Below, in pieces: positions 61,489 through 64,000 of a stretch of DNA of 64,000 nucleotides (within the stretch, counting starts at the first letter, position 1; the number at the start of each line of letters is the position of its first letter). Below the pieces are notes generated by a model. That model did no database searches. It had not been told where the DNA came from and worked only from the letters and a program-made list of their open reading frames with translations. This DNA comes from Hydractinia symbiolongicarpus. Lineage: Eukaryota; Cnidaria; Hydrozoa; Anthoathecata; Hydractiniidae. The translations under genes and the position numbers were made by a program. The stretch spans positions 15,884,501-15,948,500 of the forward strand of contig NC_079882.1 of the NCBI RefSeq assembly GCF_029227915.1, read 5' to 3'.

Positions 61489-64000
61489 CTTAGAACACTC
61501 TTAACTACCTGCACAGTCCTATAAAGTCTGTAATATGGCATTTTGCAGTCTAATAAAGGCCTCACACGTAAATCACGTGGTTTCACCTGTCTGCGTAGGT
61601 TACCATTGGCCTAGTCCTTACAGTCTCAATGCGCTACAACGTCCCAAGTCGTTTTCATTGGTGAAGTTGCCTTAGAACACTCTTAACTACGTGCACAGTC
61701 CCATAAAGGCTGTAATATGGCCTTTTGCAGTCTAATAAAGGCCTCACGTGTAAATCACGTGGTTTCACCTGTCTGCGCAGGTTTCCATTGGCCTAGTTCT
61801 TACAGTCTCAATGCGCCACAACGTCCCAAGTCGTTTTCATTGGCGCCGTTGCTTTACAACACTCTTAACTACGTGCACAGTCCTATAAAGGCTGTAATAT
61901 GGCCTTTTGCAGTCTAATAAAGGCCTCACACGTAAATCACGTGGTTTCACCGGTCTGCGCAGGTTACCATTCGCGTAGTCCTTCCAGTCTCAATGCGCTA
62001 CAACGTCCCAAGTAGTTTTCATTAGCGAAGTTGCCTTACAACACTCTTAACTTCGTCCACAGTCCTATAAAGGCTGTATTATGGCCTTTTGCAGTCTAAT
62101 AAAGGCCTCACACGTAAATCACGTGGTTCCATTTGCCTGTGCAGGTTTCCATTGGCCTAGTCCTTCCAGTCCCAATGCGTTACAACGTCCCAAGTCGTTT
62201 TCATTAACGCCATTGCTTTACAACACTCTTAACTCTTACGTGCACAGTCCTATAAAGGCTGTAATTAGGCCTTTTGCAGTCTAGTAAAGGCTTCATACGT
62301 AAATCACGTGGTTTCACCTGCCTGCGCAGGTTACCATTGGTCTAGTCCTTTCAGTCTCAATGTGCTACAACGTCCCAAGTCGTTTTAATTAGCGCCGTTG
62401 CTTTACAACACTCTTAACTACATGCACAGTCCTATAAAGGCTGTAATATGGCATTTTGCAGTCTAATAAAGGCCTCACACGTAAATCACGTGCTTTCACA
62501 TGCCTGTGCAGGTTACCATTGGCCTAATCCTTCCAGTCTCAATGTGCTACAACGTCTCAAGTCGCTTTCATTAGCGCCGTTGCCTTAAGACACTCTTAAC
62601 TACGTGCACAGTCCTATAAAGGCTGTAATATGGCCTTTTGCAGTCTAATAAAGTCCTCACACGTAAATCACATGGTTCCATCTGCCTGCGCAGGTTACCA
62701 TTGGTCTAGTCCTTTCAGTCTCAATGAGCTACAACGTCCCAAGTCGTTTTCATTAGCGCCGTTGCTTTACAACACTCTTAACTACGTGCACAGTCCTATA
62801 AAGGCTGCAATATCGCCTTTTGCAATCTAATAAAGGCCTCACACGTAAATCACGTGGTTCCATCTGCCTGCGCAGGTTACCATTGGACTATTCCTTCCAG
62901 TCTAAATGCACTACAACGTTCCAAGTGGTTTTCCTTAGCGCCATGGCCTTAGAACACTCTTAACTACCTGCACAGTCCTATAAAGGCTGTAATATGGCCT
63001 TTTGCAGTCTAATAAAGGCCTCACACGTAAATCACGTGGTTTCACCTGTCTGCGCTGGTCACCATTGACCTAGTCCTTCCAGTCTCAATGTGCTACAACG
63101 TCTCAAGTCGTTTTCATTAGCGCCGTTGCCTTAAGACACTCTTAAATACGTGCACAGTCCTATAAAGGCTGTAGTATTGCCCTTTGCAGTCAAATAAAGG
63201 CCTCACACGTTAATCACGTGGTTTCACCGGTCTGCGCAGGTCACCATTGGTCTAGTCCTTCCAGTCTCAATGTGCTACAACGTCCCAAGTCGTTTTAATT
63301 AGCGCCGTTGCTTTACAACACTCTTAACTACATGCACAGTCCTATAAAGGCTGTAATATGGCCTTTTGCAGTCTAATAAAGGCCTCACACGTAAATCACG
63401 TGGTTTCACCTGTCTGTGCAGGTTACCATTGGCCTAGTCCTTACAGTCTCAATGTGCTACAACGTCCCAAGTCGTTTTCATTAGCGCCGTGGTCTTAGAA
63501 CACTCTTAACTACCTGCACAGTCCTATAAAGGCTGTAATATGGCCTTTTGCAGTCTAATAAAGGCCTCACACGTAAATCACGTGGTTTCACCTGTCTGCG
63601 TAGGTTACCATTGGCCTAGTCCTTACAGTCTCAATGCGCTACAACGTTCCAAGTCGTTTTCATCGGCGAAGTTGCTTTAGAACACTCTTAACTACGTGCA
63701 CAGTCCCATAAAGGCTGTAATATGGCCTTTTGCAGTCTAATAAAGGCCTCACGCGTAAATCACGTGGTTTCACCTGTCTGCGCAGGTTACCATTGACCTA
63801 GTTCTTACAGTCTCAATGCGCCACAACGTCCCAAGTCGTTTTCATTGGCGCCGTTGCTGTACAACACTCTTAACTACGTGCACAGTCCTATAAAGGCTGT
63901 AATATGGCCTTTTGCAGCCTAATAAAGGCTTCACACGTAAATCACGTGGTTTCACATGCCTGCGCAGGTTACCATTGGCCTAATCCTTCCAGTCTTAATT
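61489..64000 (+). repeat. Terminal part of the right arm, partial 11-unit offset
   Basis: About 61.3-61.9 kb matches 63.3-63.9 kb at an offset of 2,005 bp (11 units, one with the 3-bp CTT insertion near 62,236). About 62.4-63.1 kb resembles 30.6-31.3 kb at an offset of 31,792 bp. The satellite continues to the last base. Confidence 0.75.

Larger units (their letters stand above)
25977..64000 (+). repeat. Right satellite array arm, same family, all in plus orientation
   Basis: About 209 head-to-tail monomers, the reverse complement of the left-arm family, again without unique sequence. Most are 182 bp. Variants seen here and not in the left arm are: thirteen units with a 41-bp internal deletion; a 3-bp insertion giving AACTCTTACGTG in place of AACTACGTG; and a subtype reading AACTTCGTCCACAG. 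The arm continues past 64,000. Local HORs of 9, 11, 15 and 17 units occupy much of it. No part encodes a recognisable protein or RNA. Confidence 0.98.

Noticed and set aside
626-62830. More than a hundred 61- to 114-codon open frames with near-identical products, minus strand on the left and plus on the right.
   Set aside because: Each 201-bp frame spans one 182-bp unit plus 19 bp of the next, so successive frames overlap and shift by two bases. The ATG is often TTG, stops and frames change with every small indel, and changes show no sign of sparing the protein. The 114-codon versions exist only because the 41-bp deletion alters the frame. There is no domain, signal or context.
1-64000. CRISPR array.
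   Set aside because: Repeats of 182 bp touch each other; there are no unique spacers and no cas genes.
1-64000. CENP-B box (NTTCGNNNNANNCGGGN).
   Set aside because: The nearest string, CTTCGCCAATGAAAACG on the left arm, fails the fixed A and the CGGG positions. No match was seen on either strand.
1-64000. Transposon, retroelement, tRNA-derived SINE or rDNA spacer origin.
   Set aside because: No terminal repeats, target-site duplications, poly(A) tails, RNA polymerase III B-box or rRNA sequence was seen, and no interruption of the tandem register.
1-64000. Telomeric or subtelomeric repeat.
   Set aside because: No short G-rich telomere motif runs were found anywhere in the window.

Overview
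The window contains one thing: a tandem satellite DNA of about 182 bp per unit, roughly 350 units end to end, with no gene, RNA gene, transposon, CRISPR array or unique sequence between them. The array runs off both ends of the window. Monomer length, edge-to-edge tandem order, nested higher-order repeats and lack of coding capacity point to a centromeric or pericentromeric satellite block of a eukaryotic chromosome. I do not recognise the family and cannot name the taxon. A typical monomer is about 47% GC and has about 9 CpGs, against about 9.6 expected from its base composition, so there is no strong CpG decay.

Layout: from 1 to about 25,978 all monomers lie on the minus strand; from about 25,977 to 64,000 all lie on the plus strand ('sense' here means the strand on which the conserved TATAAA reads forward). 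The switch is one sharp head-to-head junction with only CA shared between the sides. The arms are not mirror images. The left arm has about thirty 178-bp monomers with a 4-bp deletion that I did not see on the right. The right arm has 13 monomers with a 41-bp internal deletion, plus other variants, that I did not see on the left. One 376-bp dimer is nonetheless shared in inverted orientation with a single difference.

Each arm is a patchwork of local higher-order repeats (HORs) of different lengths. Left: 10-mer (1,814 bp), 5-mers (907 and 910 bp), 18-mer (3,261 bp), plus copies moved by 4.5, 5.3, 13.1 and 16.3 kb. Right: 17-mer (3,057 bp), 15-mer (2,651 bp), 11-mer (2,002 bp), 9-mer (1,597 bp) and another 17-mer (3,055 bp), plus dispersed shared blocks. 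No single HOR dominates, so the array looks like the product of repeated, recent, local segmental duplication.

Within the monomer, about 60 bp (TATAAA, two competing GGCCTTT/AAAGGCC hairpins, and a CACGT-5-ACGTG dyad) changes little, while the rest varies as linked haplotypes. Apparent 66-codon reading frames recur because 182 is not a multiple of 3 and each frame spans a unit plus 19 bp. I treat them as artefacts of the repeat.
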